From positions 806,001 to 870,000 of the forward strand of contig JAKSGN010000021.1 in assembly GCA_024180945.1 (NCBI GenBank): a stretch of DNA of 64,000 nt. Reading direction: 5' to 3'. The notes below the pieces were generated by a model, which saw only the letters and a list, made by a program, of their open reading frames with translations, was not told the origin of the DNA and made no database searches. The translations under genes and the position numbers were made by a program. Positions 35,001 to 45,675 of the stretch are shown piece by piece (positions within the stretch are counted from its first letter, which is position 1; each line of letters starts with the position of its first letter). Origin of the DNA: Macrophomina tecta. Taxonomy: Eukaryota; Ascomycota; Dothideomycetes; Botryosphaeriales; Botryosphaeriaceae.

Positions 35001-37760
35001 ATCTGCATGGCCATCGAGGGCCTGGTGCAGGCCGAAAAGTCCAGCGGCGGGAAGCCCATCAGCGGCTACCGCCTGCGCGACATCGACATTCTACAGGCGC
35101 TAGTCATCCCTGAGGGAGACGACGGCATAGAGGTGCAGCTGTCCATGCGTCCATGCGGCGACAAGGCCATCTATGCCAAGGGCTGGAAGGAGTTCCAGAT
35201 CTTCTCCGTCACACACGACGACAAGTGGAGCGAGCATTGCCGCGGCCTGATCCGCCTTGAGCGTGATGATGGCCGGCATAAACAGCGGAAGGGCTTAGCT
35301 GCTGCGAAGCCGATCCAGTCCAAGCCCTTGTCCACCGAGCTGGAGCTGCCCCAGTCCGTGATCCTCGAGGCGTGGGGCGAGTCGAAGCTCCTCACCGACA
35401 AGCTGGTCCAGCAGTATGGCGCCGATGGCTACTTGGAGACCATTCTCCCCAAGCAAGATCGGCTTTGCGTTGCCCTGACTGTTGAAGCGTTCAAGGAGCT
35501 AGGATGCGATCTGGCCGCCGCACAGCCCGGCGATACACTTGAGCACGTTCCCCATATCCCGACCCAGGCCAGATTTGCCAAGTACCTGTACTCCATCCTC
35601 GAATCTGCGCACCTCGTTGACGTGAAAGACGGCGTCATCACCCGCACGGACGCGCCTCTGCTCGTGCGGCCTAGCGACGTCTTGTTGCAGGACCTCATCA
35701 GAAGCCATCCCGAACACTCTCGGCCGAACGAGCTAGCGCATCTGACCGGCACCCACCTGGCAGGCATTCTGACCGGCAAAGAGGACGGCATCAAGCTCAT
35801 CTTTGGCACAGAGAGGGGCCGAGATCTGGTGTCCGGCGTGTACGCTGACTTCCCTCTCAACAAAGTGGGCTACCACCAGATGGGCGACTTCCTCACGAGG
35901 ATACTGTCCAAGGTGCCGAGGCATCCCGGCCAAGGCCCGCTCAAGATCCTGGAGATGGGTGCCGGCACTGGCGCGACGACGAAGAAGCTGGTGCCGCTCC
36001 TGGCGGAGCTGGGGGTGCCCGTTGAGTTCACCTTCACAGACCTCGCGCCGTCCTTCGTTGCTGCGGCGCGGAAGGAGTTCAAGAAGTATCCCTTCATGAA
36101 GTTCCGCGCACACGACATCGAGAAAGCACCAGCCGCCGACTTGATGCATTCCCAGCACATTGTTATTGCCAGCAACGCCGTCCACGCGACGCGCAGTCTG
36201 CCCGACTCGACGGCGAACATCCGCAAAATGCTTCGGCCCGACGGCCTGCTGTTGCTGCTCGAGCTGACTGGGCCTATGTACTGGTGTGACATCATCTTCG
36301 GCGTCTTCGAGGGCTGGTGGCTGTTTGAAGACGGACGCACCCGGGCCATTGCACCCCCGGAACGATGGGAGAAGGACCTCCACCGCGTCGGCTACGGGCA
36401 CGTCGACTGGAGCGATGGCCACTTGCCGGAGATCCAGTGCGAACGCGTCATCATCGCCACGGCTTCTGGCGAGCAGTTTGAACGACTTCCGCTTCCCCCG
36501 GCGCCTCAGCAAGCACCGCCGGATTATAACCACGACGCCCGCCGTGCGGCCACAGATCAGTACGTGCGCAAATACACAGCAGACTTCTCCCTCCCCGCTT
36601 CGTCTAACGATGCCGTAGATCCTGCTAGTCCAACCGTCTTGATCACGGGGGCGACAGGCAGCCTTGGAGCCCACATGGCAGCCCATTACGCGGGCTTGCC
36701 CACTGTCCGGTCGGTCATCTGCCTCAACCGCCGCAGCGGCTCTGACCCCAAGCAGCGCCAGCTACGATCCATGGAAGCGAAGGGGATCAAACTGGACGAG
36801 CGAGCCCTGTCGAAACTCCTTGTCTACGAGACAGACACCGCCAAGCCCTGCCTCGGGCTTCCCCTCGAACACTACGCCGCCCTCCTCCCCTCCCTCACGC
36901 ACATCATTCACAACGCTTGGCCCATGAACGCAAAGCGCCCGCTGAAGGGTTTCGAGCGCCAGTTCCAAGTGATGCGCAACCTGCTCGACCTCGCCGCCGA
37001 CACGTCCGCCCACCGCACCGCCTCGGCCAAAGTCACCTTCCAGCTCATCTCCTCCATTGCCACCGTCGGCCACCACCCCTTCCACGCCGGCACTCCGCAC
37101 ATTCCTGAGGAGCGCATGACCATCGAGTCGGTCCTGCCGAACGGCTACGGCGACGCCAAGTTCGTCTGCGAGCTCATGCTTGACGCGACGCTGCACACGC
37201 ACCCTTCGCGCTTCCGTGCCATGGCCGTGCGCCTGGGCCAGGTCGCAGGCTCGACGGCCTCGGGCTACTGGAACACGATGGAGCACCTTTCGTTCCTGCT
37301 ACGGTCGAGCCAGACACTGGGCGCGCTGCCCGCGCTCACCGGCCCGCTCAGCTGGACGCCCGTCGACGCCGTCGCCGCCGCCGCTGCCGACCTCGCCCTG
37401 CTGCCGCCCGCCCCCCACCCCGTCTATCACATCGACAACCCCGTCCGCCAGCCCTGGGAGCACATGCTGCCCGTGCTGGCCGCGCAGCTGGGCATCGACC
37501 CCGCCGCCGGCATCGTGCCCTTCCGCGAGTGGATTGCGCGCGTGCGCGCCCACCCCGGCCCTGTCGAGTGGGCCAATCCCGCCGCCAAACTGGTCGATTT
37601 CCTGGAGGCCGACTTCGAGCGCATGTCGTGTGGCGGAGTGCTGCTCGAGACGGTGAGGAGCAGGGAGCATTCGCCGACGATGAGGGCCGTCGGCCCGGTG
37701 AGCGAGGAGGTGGTCGCGCGGTATATCAGCGCGTGGAGGGAGGTGGGCTTCTTGGACTAG
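32003..37760 (+). CDS. PKS2: chimeric HR/NR polyketide synthase, KS-AT-(half DH)-cMeT-R, 1885 aa, no ACP
   Basis: Exons are 32003-32188, 32237-32323 and 32376-37760, all phase 0. Highly reducing part: KS about 8-430 (DTGCSTT Cys179, His314, His354), AT about 530-850 (SHSSGE Ser626; the first Gly of the usual GHSSGE is Ser). The N-terminal DH hotdog is about 920-1055, with catalytic His953 in RDHGLQG and its partner strand VVYPGAGF. At about 1055-1080 (genomic 35265-35340) the sequence switches to a non-reducing-type C-MeT. That has the helical lead-in ELPQSVILEAWGESKLLTD, GAGTGATT near 1286-1293 and SNAVHATRSL. It is followed by a terminal thioester reductase (GATGSLGA near 1516-1523, Tyr in NGYGDAK), which releases aldehydes in group VII NR-PKSs. 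No GxDS phosphopantetheine site, ER or KR exists, so the protein cannot hold a growing chain on its own ACP. An upstream in-frame ATG at 31904 is less likely. It is the reciprocal partner of PKS1. Confidence 0.92.
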
Positions 37761-38679
37761 TTCCTCCGTTTTTCTCTCCTTTTCTCCCTCTACTCGGCTC
37801 TGCATTTGCTTTATGTGCGTGGCATCTTCTTCTTCTTCTTCTTCTTTTTACCCTTTAACCCAGGATATCCAGCAACAATGCGCTTCTTGGCTTTGATATG
37901 ATGATATGTATGAACTCTTGGGTTTTTCGTCTTCACCGTATACTTAGAGCAATATATAGACGCCACCTCAATGCACTCCACAAAGCAACATCTATATCTT
38001 GAAATGAGACTCATGCCTCCGCTCTGACAATCAATTCTGAACGTTGACAGATGACACAAGTTGTGAGACATAGAATCCTGCCGCATGGGGGCTCCAAGCG
38101 ATGGCTCCCCTCACCCGAAAGTGCCTGACTTAGGCTTTGACTAAACCAGAAGTTGGGAGTTCTCTTTAGGCTACCTTAGTGACGGGTTGGTGATTACCAA
38201 TCCCATAGATTTCCAATCAGCGGGGCCCAACTGCGCAATTTCATTATCAAGGAGGAATAGAGGCTCCGACCTTTGCAAAGAAACTCCGATGGGACAGTGC
38301 TTTGATGAAGGACAAACAATGCGTCAATTCTACGTTCTCTTCCGATATGCAGACTCACTCAGGCCACAAGTTGCCGGCATGACTCAAAATCTTGCCATGC
38401 ACGAAATCGGCATCCATCAACGTTTTAGCTGGCCTTGGAGTGGGGTTCCGAATCGGGAAAATGCGGTCTGCGTCGGCACCACTCAACGCGGCAAGCGTCT
38501 CTCTGATTTCTTTTCCATTCTACAAGGAGAAGACCCAGACACATCCGTCCCATCACTACGATCGATTTTGTTTGCAATTCTTTTTTTTTTTTTTTTTTTT
38601 TGCAGCTAGCAATACCATTTCGTAACCAGCGGTTTACACGAGACTCCTCGCACCATTGAACCACCCCCTCCGTACGTGT
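37761..38679. other. Intergenic region between convergent PKS2 and acyltransferase genes
   Basis: 919 bp without a supported gene. It carries a (TTC)n tract at 37825-37847 and a 21-base poly-T run at 38581-38601. Terminators of both genes should lie here. Confidence 0.5.
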
Positions 38680-40065
38680 CTATATCGTTCCCACTTTCGG
38701 CCCCTCCTCGATCATCGAGGCGCACTGCCGCCACTCGGGATCGTTCCTCAGCCCGTCCAACTCCACTTCCGGAAGACAGAGCAGCAGCAGCAAGTCGCCG
38801 CTGGCCTCGGGCGGGTAGATGTAGAACACGCCGGCCAGGGGAGCCAGCCGCGGCCGCCTGCCCAGGTCGGGCTTGCCCAGCGGGCCGAAGTCGAAGCCGT
38901 TCACCTTGGCGTTCATCATGGACGAGTGCCCGACGTCGAGCACGGGGTTCAGGCCGCCGGCGTACATCAGCTGCTGCTTGTCGCGCACGCCGGCGACGAA
39001 CGAGGCGTAGCTGCGCGCCGAGAACTCGGTGTTGACCTCGTCGAGGTCGCGGCGCAGCCAGCTGGCGATGGTCGACAGCGGCAGGTCGACCAGCTCCTGC
39101 AGGCTCAGCCGCGTCGCCGCCTGGTACACCATCTGCCCAAGGTAGCCCGGCGACACGTTGACCGCCGGCCGGATGTCGATCGCGCGCGAGAACTTGGACA
39201 CGCCCGTGGGCGGCAGCCCGGTCTTGATGCGCACGGCCGCCAGCCGCTTCCAGAAAAGGGCGCACAGCGCGTCGTTCGCCGAGATGAAGGGGACGCTGGG
39301 GTCGAAGCCCTCGGGCTGCTCGGCAAGCTTCTTGATTCCCGGGATCGCCTCCTTGTGGAAGCGAAAGTACGTCCACTTCGGCGTTGCACGTGGCTGCAAC
39401 ACCGGCGGGGCGGGGTTGGGCTTGAGGAGATAGCTGTGGTCGCGCATAGGCTCGTACGGGTCGAGCAGGGGGATGACTTCCCTGGGATCTTGATTCGCCG
39501 CCTTGATGATATCTTCGGGGAACGGTTCGCCGCGCAGCGCGTTTGAGAGGAGGGCGATGAGAGTGAAAGCACCAGTGCCGTCGACCATGTTATGTTGATT
39601 GCTGAATGTGAGCAGGAAGCCGCCTTTGACGAATGTGATTTGGAACACAAATGGCGGTGCGGGCCCGATCTTGGCTGTGTCGTATCCGAGAGGAAATCCT
39701 GGGAACGGGCAGATGACTTCTCCGTCGAGCATTGAGAAAGGGGCGTCTGCTGCTAGCATCTCTTGGTACGTGGGAAGGATGTTCGAGGCGTCCTTTACCT
39801 TCAGTAGGTTATGAGGAGGGGTGTTTTCGGGCCATGGCGCCATCTTGAGAACCCCAGAGCTCCCTGCTTCTCCGGGTACATGAATAACTCGGCCTGTCAG
39901 CCACGGTATCTTTGCCAGGATCTTCGCGGTGGCCTGCTCCATTGCACTGACGACCTTCTCCTTTGTGAGGCCATCGCGCATGGGAAATAGAGAAACGCCG
40001 TGATTGTACGTCTTCAATTGGGGGAACTGTCCGAGGACATCCTCGTTTCGTGCGTAGTCCGCCAT
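38680..40065 (-). CDS. BAHD-like / trichothecene 3-O-acetyltransferase-like acyltransferase, 461 aa
   Basis: This single-exon acyl-CoA-dependent acyltransferase belongs to the fungal transferase family (PF02458-like). The catalytic HxxxD motif is HNMVDG near residues 155-160, in a strand-loop FLLTFSNQHNMVDGTG. The C-terminal structural motif is a reduced DFGPLG instead of DFGWG. Met at 40065 was chosen because homology-like sequence starts there; the open frame extends 78 codons upstream to 40299 without family features. Such enzymes add an acyl chain to a hydroxyl of a polyketide, as in azaphilone clusters. It diverges from the FMO-MFS gene with a 543-bp promoter, consistent with co-regulation. 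Substrate and acyl donor are unknown. Confidence 0.87.
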   Translation of the reverse strand: MADYARNEDVLGQFPQLKTYNHGVSLFPMRDGLTKEKVVSAMEQATAKILAKIPWLTGRVIHVPGEAGSSGVLKMAPWPENTPPHNLLKVKDASNILPTYQEMLAADAPFSMLDGEVICPFPGFPLGYDTAKIGPAPPFVFQITFVKGGFLLTFSNQHNMVDGTGAFTLIALLSNALRGEPFPEDIIKAANQDPREVIPLLDPYEPMRDHSYLLKPNPAPPVLQPRATPKWTYFRFHKEAIPGIKKLAEQPEGFDPSVPFISANDALCALFWKRLAAVRIKTGLPPTGVSKFSRAIDIRPAVNVSPGYLGQMVYQAATRLSLQELVDLPLSTIASWLRRDLDEVNTEFSARSYASFVAGVRDKQQLMYAGGLNPVLDVGHSSMMNAKVNGFDFGPLGKPDLGRRPRLAPLAGVFYIYPPEASGDLLLLLCLPEVELDGLRNDPEWRQCASMIEEGPKVGTI

Positions 40066-40608
40066 GACGCAAAGGTGGTCTTTTAGCGAGAAGAAATTCT
40101 GAATCTTGAAGATACGGAGAGATGTTACACAGTTGAAGAGAACATTCCTTATACCAAGCCGTTGGTTTCTTCTACACGTGCACTTTCTACACAGAGCCTT
40201 CACTTTCCGAGAGTTGAAGCCGAGATGGCGAGGCGTTACTCCTGCAGAAAGTCCGAAGTCCGCCGTAGTATCTAATTTGCGGACCAATACCAACTCCAAC
40301 CCCTGGGGAAAACGTTGGGGCTAAGACATCGCCGAAATCGACGCTACCTCGGAATTATCACTCGTTCCGATATATTGGCCTTAGTCCTTGCCCCCGTGGT
40401 CTGATCGTCATACCGTCAAGCAAAGGTTTTCGGCGGCTTCAAATAGGAAACAAAGCGGACAGACAGGTCGCCACGCCCGCCGTCGCCTCTTTGAACGGCC
40501 TGCCCACATACTCCCAAGCAGCCCCTGAAGACGGGTAAGCTCATACGGACACCCTTTTCTGCATCAAAGGCTCGGATTGAGCGCATAGCACCGACGGCAA
40601 CGACAGAC
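40066..40608. promoter_or_regulatory. Divergent promoter, acyltransferase / FMO-MFS
   Basis: 543 bp between divergent starts. No exact CGGAGTA is present; GTTACTCC, half of the palindrome seen at 61693-61711, occurs near 40235-40242. No gene is seen. Confidence 0.4.
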
Positions 40609-43600
40609 ATGTCATCGGACGAGGCTTCTTTCCATGTGGCCATTGTTGGCGGCGGTATCACCGGCTTGTCGCTAGCCCTTGGTCTCTTGACACGCGGCAT
40701 CAAGTTCACCATCTATGAGCGAGCGCGCGGCTTCGGTGAAATTGGTGCGGGTATCGGCTTCACCCCAAATGCAGAGCGTGCCATGCAACTACTGGACCCT
40801 CGCATCCATGCAGCGTTTCGCAAAGTGGGCGCCAAGAACACAGAGGACTACTTCAACTATGTGGATGGATATCACTACGATCCGAGCAACCCGGAACATG
40901 AGGAAACCATCCTCAGGCTGTACCTTGGAGAGCGGGGCTTCGAAGGATGCCGTCGGTCGGATTTTCTTGACGAACTCATTCAGCACATCCCAGAAGAAAA
41001 TGTTCAGTTCAGGAAGGAGCTTGTCGAAGTGACGGAGAGGTCCGGCGACGGAAGACTTCTTCTCAGCTTCCAAGACAGCACCAGTGCCGAGGCTGATGTT
41101 GGTGAGAGCGTCTGCACTGCCTAAGAGAAGCAACAAACGGCCAGCTAATCAGCATGCAGTGATCGGCTGCGACGGTATCAAATCAAAACTGAGGCGCATC
41201 ATGATAGGAGATTCGCATCCGGCCGCCCACCCATCCTACAGTCACAAGTACGCAATCCGAGGGATTGTTCCCATGGAGAAGGCTAGAGCTGCTCTTGGGC
41301 TGTGGCGAACCTCCAATCGTGTGATGCACTGCGGCCCCCGAGCGCACGCATTGACTTTCCCTGTCGCCGCTGATACGCTGCTGAATGTTGTTGCGTTCGT
41401 TACTGATCCGAACGAATGGCAGACGGCAGACGGGAAAATGACGGCGCCAGCTGCCAAGAGCGAAGCCACCCAGGGCTTCGCCCAGTTCAGTCCCGTTGTG
41501 AGGGCCATTATGGATCTACTGCCAGAGCAGCTCGACAAGTGGGCCGTTTTTGACACGTACGACAACCGCGTCCCGACGTACGTGTCTAGCCGCCTGTGCC
41601 TCGCCGGCGATGCCGCTCATGCAGCGTCGCCGCATCATGGCGCCGGCGCGGGCTGCGGGCTCGAGGACTGCCTTGCGCTTGCAGTCTTGCTGGAAGCAGT
41701 CGCCCGGCAAAGCGGGACGGACAGGAGCGAGAGCTTGCGGAACGCACTGCTGGTGTACAACGATGTTCGGTATCAACGATCCCAATGGCTGGTTGAGACG
41801 AGCCGCGACGTGGGCGACGTCTACGAGTTCATGCACCCTGAGAGCGGATCGGACCACAAGCTGATAGCACAGGAGATCGAATCCCGCTCACACGCGATAT
41901 GGCGCTACGATGTTGATGGGATGGTCTCGGATGCCTTGAACAAGTTTCAACAGAAAACGGTCGATGGATCCATCAGCTCAGAGCCGTCCGAGAAGCAGAG
42001 TTCTGAGGGCGGCTCGAACAAGGGATCGGTGGATGGGGCAGCCGTCCTCGTTCCCGAAAAGGAATCCTCAGCGACGGAAGTGGGCCTCGAAGCCGCAAGG
42101 CCGCCAGAGGACAAAAGATATCTTTCAGGCTTCAAGCTAGCCGCTGTGATCGGGTCGTTCTGCATGGTGTGCTTTTTGATGATGCTGGACATATCCATTC
42201 TCTCTACTGTAAGTTAGCTAGTCAGAAAAATTGCACATGTTCTCGCGCGTCGAAATGTCGCTGACGAACTTCAACCAGGCGATTCCGTACATCACCGATG
42301 AATTCAATTCTCTCTTAGACGTGGGCTGGTATGCCAGCGCATACACACTTGTCACGTAAGATGCCCAAACCGGTGATTGCGTTGCATCTTTGACAGAACA
42401 TCAGTGCTTCGCTGCAGCCTCTGAGCGGCAAGATGTATGCCCGTCTCAACTCGAAGGTATTCACGTTCCAAATTGCTGTCTTCTGGCAAGCCGTGCTGAC
42501 TTCCACAGATCCTTTTCCTGGGCTTCTTTGCGTTCTTCGAGATTGGCTCCGCTATATGCGGCGCAGCCCAGTCTTCCTTGATGCTAATCCTGGGTCGCGC
42601 GGTTGCTGGCCTGGGTGGAGCTGGCCTGATGAACGGCGGATTCACTATCCTCAATTCCTGTGTTGAACCGAACCAACGACCGAGCATGCTGGGGTTGTTA
42701 ATGGGTTGTAAGTAAAGAGGTGCCATGGCGCAGAAGACTTTGCTGAATCATGGGCTCCAGTTGGAAATCTGGGTGGCGCGATTGCCCCAATCATCGGAGG
42801 AGTTATCACAGAGTATGCTTCATGGCGCTGGTGTAAGTGCAACGCTCTTGCAAAGCTTTCTGTTCTAATGAACGCAGGTTTCTACATAAACCTTCCCATC
42901 GGGGCTGCTCTAGCCCCGTTCCTTGTGTGGATCCACATTCCCGACCACATCCCAAAGCCGCATTGGAAGACGGTCGTCCGCAATCCGCTTTCCGAGTTCG
43001 ATCTGATCGGCTTTGGCTTCTTCGCACCTGCGGCGGTTATGCTCTTCCTCGCACTCGAATCTGGGGGCAACAGGCACCCGTGGAGTAGCGCAGAGGTAAT
43101 CGGGCTCTTTTGCGGAGCGGGCGCCATGTTCATCATCTTCGTCGTTTGGAACAAGCGGCTGGGCGACGCGGCTATGATTCCCCTTTCCATGCTGCGCCAG
43201 ACGATTGTATGGTCCAGCTGCGTGACCATACTCATGCTATCAGGGACGGTGTTCGTCGCTGCCTACTATCTGCCCTTGTACTTCCAGGGCGTCCGCGCCG
43301 ACTCGCCGTTCGAGAGCGGCGTCAACTTTCTCCCCACCATCCTCACGCAAGTTGTATTCACTCTCCTGTGCGGAGGCTTGGGTAAGACCCTCACTCTCTA
43401 CTCATGATATTTGAAGTCCCGGCCTTGACTCGCTTCTAGTTCAGAAGATTGGGTATTATCTGCCATTCATCCTCGTAGGCGGCGTCCTGAATTCCATCGG
43501 CTCAGGGCTCCTAACCACGATGTCTCCGTCCACCACGATTGCCAAATTGGCCGGGTATCAGATTTTGTCCGGCAGCGGGCGTGGACTCTCGCTTCCGATT

Positions 43601-44044
43601 GTAATGTTTTCCCGCTTCACCGGCAAACAAGCCCCAGCTCTCCCCGTAGACTGACTCGTTTTCCTCCAGCCGATGGTGGCGGTGCAGAACACGCTCTCGC
43701 CCGAGCACATCCCCACGGCTATGGCCACTTTTGTTTTCTGCCAGGACTTCGGTGCCGCGTTGATGACGGTCATTGCGCAGACCATCTTCACCAACGGGCT
43801 GAAGACGGAGCTGGCCGAACACGCGCCCACGCTCGACGCCAGGGCAATCATTTCCGCTGGTTCGACCGCCATGAGGAGCCTCGTTTCAGGAGACGAGCTG
43901 CCGAGTCTGCTTAGTGCTTACAGCGAGGCTGTCGCAAGCACCTTCTACCTCGCGACAGCCACGTCGCTGGCAGCGTTCTTCGTCTCTTACTTGATGGGGT
44001 GGAAGGATATTAGACAAAACAGCGGGCGCCTGGGAGTTGCGTAG
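40609..44044 (+). CDS. FAD-dependent monooxygenase fused in frame to a 14-TM MFS transporter, 993 aa, eight introns
   Basis: Exons are 40609-41101, 41160-42208, 42279-42355, 42405-42456, 42509-42707, 42761-42832, 42878-43381, 43440-43600 and 43670-44044; the total is an exact multiple of three. Residues 1-about 429 are a salicylate-hydroxylase-like FAD monooxygenase: the GGGITG dinucleotide motif near 13-18, the RR-containing FAD/NADPH loop, and CLAGDAAHAASPHHGAGAG. Such enzymes hydroxylate and dearomatise the ring in azaphilone and sorbicillinoid pathways. Residues about 430-485 are a Ser/Glu-rich linker. The rest is an MFS drug:H+ antiporter-type exporter (ILSTAIPYITDEF, GRAVAGLGGAGLMNGGFTI, EYASWRWCFYINLPIG). 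In the frame that continues into the transporter there is no stop codon after the monooxygenase and no ATG before the first TM helix. Two genes split by an unseen start or splice remain possible. Confidence 0.85.
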
Positions 44045-44380
44045 ATGCAGATGTATCAAATTTAGTGCATTCCTATGTTCGCAGACAGTGGTTCTCGCCA
44101 ATATGGGTCGTTCCGCCAATCGGGCGGTTGTTGAAGAGCAAATGGAAGACGAGTCCGCAAAATTGCCTAGAGCAGTTGATGTTGTAGCTGTACTTCACAA
44201 AAGTGGTCTGGTTGATTGGAATTCTCGAAATAACTGTGGACTTTCGGCTATATATAGAAAACGACTCTCCGCGAAATGTTGCGTGACAATGCGATGTAGA
44301 CTTTTTGATCTGACCGCAGCAGATGCACCGCGGGCAGGAGCACTCGGAGAAGGAGAAGTGGCCCGCAACAAAAAGCATGG
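44045..44380. other. Short intergenic region, convergent genes
   Basis: 336 bp with no gene seen; it holds the 3' ends of the FMO-MFS gene and the uncharacterised gene. Confidence 0.45.
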
Positions 44381-45061
44381 CTACTGCTTGCCCTGTTCCG
44401 CTGCTTGCTTGGCCTGGAACTCCGCCAGCCACTTGGCCTTCGCCGCCTGCACCTCGGCGAACCTCTGCTCGCGCGTCTCCTTGGGCCCCTGAAAGACGCA
44501 GATGGTGTCGTCGAACAGCTTGTTCAGCCTGTCGAACGAGCCCTCGACCTCGGCGAGCGCGGGGCCGGTCAGCTTTGCCCTAGCAGATTCCTGGAACGGC
44601 ACGAAAGGATCGCGATGGTGCTCGGAGAGGCCGAGGCCGACGTTCCACGCCATGACGAGGGTCTCGAGCGGGCGAATCAGCGTGAACTGGTGCATCAGCA
44701 GGCCCATGGTGCGCTCGACGTTGCGCAGCTCTGCTGCAACGGCGCTCGAGTCGGCCTCGGACAGTGGCGCCAGGTGGTCGAAGATGCACTTGGTGCGCAG
44801 CAGCGTGGCCGCCATGGTGTCGAGGCAGGTGTGGAACACGACGTCCTGCTGGTCCGTCGGATTCGACGACCACCCCCACACGGTGCCCTCGAGCCAGCCG
44901 TTTTCAATCGAGTACTGGCGGATGCCTGCGATGATGTCTTGCGGAGTCCACCTGGGGCCGAAGCGTGCGCGCCTGGCGTCGTCGAGCGGTGGTATTACGT
45001 AGTCCTTGATCCCGGAAGGAGCCGTTACGGGGACGTTGGGAGAGGGTGCGGTGGCTGCCAT
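44381..45061 (-). CDS. Uncharacterised helical protein, 226 aa
   Basis: This is an intronless open frame with normal coding character, starting at the Met at 45061 (an in-frame Met at 45124 adds 21 residues). I do not recognise a named family. It is mostly helical. The middle has conserved-looking His/Trp-rich segments (ENGWLEGTVWGW; MAWNVGLGLSEHHRDPF), and the C-terminus is a Lys/Ala/Glu-rich amphipathic helix. There is no signal peptide or membrane helix. It sits between the FMO-MFS and MDR genes inside the cluster, with a CGGAGTA heptamer about 210 bp upstream. A cluster-specific enzyme or accessory role is possible but not shown. Confidence 0.7.
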   Translation of the reverse strand: MAATAPSPNVPVTAPSGIKDYVIPPLDDARRARFGPRWTPQDIIAGIRQYSIENGWLEGTVWGWSSNPTDQQDVVFHTCLDTMAATLLRTKCIFDHLAPLSEADSSAVAAELRNVERTMGLLMHQFTLIRPLETLVMAWNVGLGLSEHHRDPFVPFQESARAKLTGPALAEVEGSFDRLNKLFDDTICVFQGPKETREQRFAEVQAAKAKWLAEFQAKQAAEQGKQ

Positions 45062-45675
45062 GGCTTTTGAGTGAGGTAGAAGAGGCAATTGACTGTGATC
45101 TGTGACTGAGCATGCAAATGCCACGTCTAATCCAGCTCACTTATATAGGAGGAATAATGTCTCGTCGAGAGGAAGACCTTCGTTGCAGTAGGCGGCGCCC
45201 TTGCCGTCACATTTCAGGTGTATTTCCGAAGACTGCAGTACATGCTTTCCTCGGACTTTTTCAATTGACGTCGGAGTATCTCGGTTTCACCCCCACGGTG
45301 GGGGGCAGTGACCAATTAGCTTCGCATCAGGATGATGAGTGCGAACAGCCCTCGCACAGTAAATTTTTAGGAGGGAGGGCTCTCCATGAAGTGCATGGCC
45401 ATGGCTACAGGAGAGTAAATACGGGTGATGCGAAGGGCTTCCTCTATTCAAATGAGGGGACTCATGAAGACATTGCGGCCACGCACTGTGACACTTGCAC
45501 GGGTTCACGAGGCAATCGAGAAGTCACTCGCTGGGTGGGCGATATCCATTCAGTTGAAAACAGTGTAGACTTTGTCGCGGAGTTCGTCTAAGGGTATGGT
45601 CCCAGCATGCACCCGAGCCTCGAGTCACGCACAACGCCATCAACCGACAGGGGAAAAAAAAAGGGTGGGAAACAT
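45062..45675. promoter_or_regulatory. Upstream region of the uncharacterised gene
   Basis: 614 bp between the start of the uncharacterised gene and the stop of the MDR gene, both minus strand. A site at 45272-45284 reads CGGAGTATCTCGG, the cluster heptamer followed by a second CGG. No gene is seen. Confidence 0.45.

Noticed and set aside
40066..40299. N-terminal extension of the acyltransferase to the Met at 40299
   Set aside because: The 78 extra residues are basic/Cys-rich and unlike the family; the Met at 40065 begins the conserved region.
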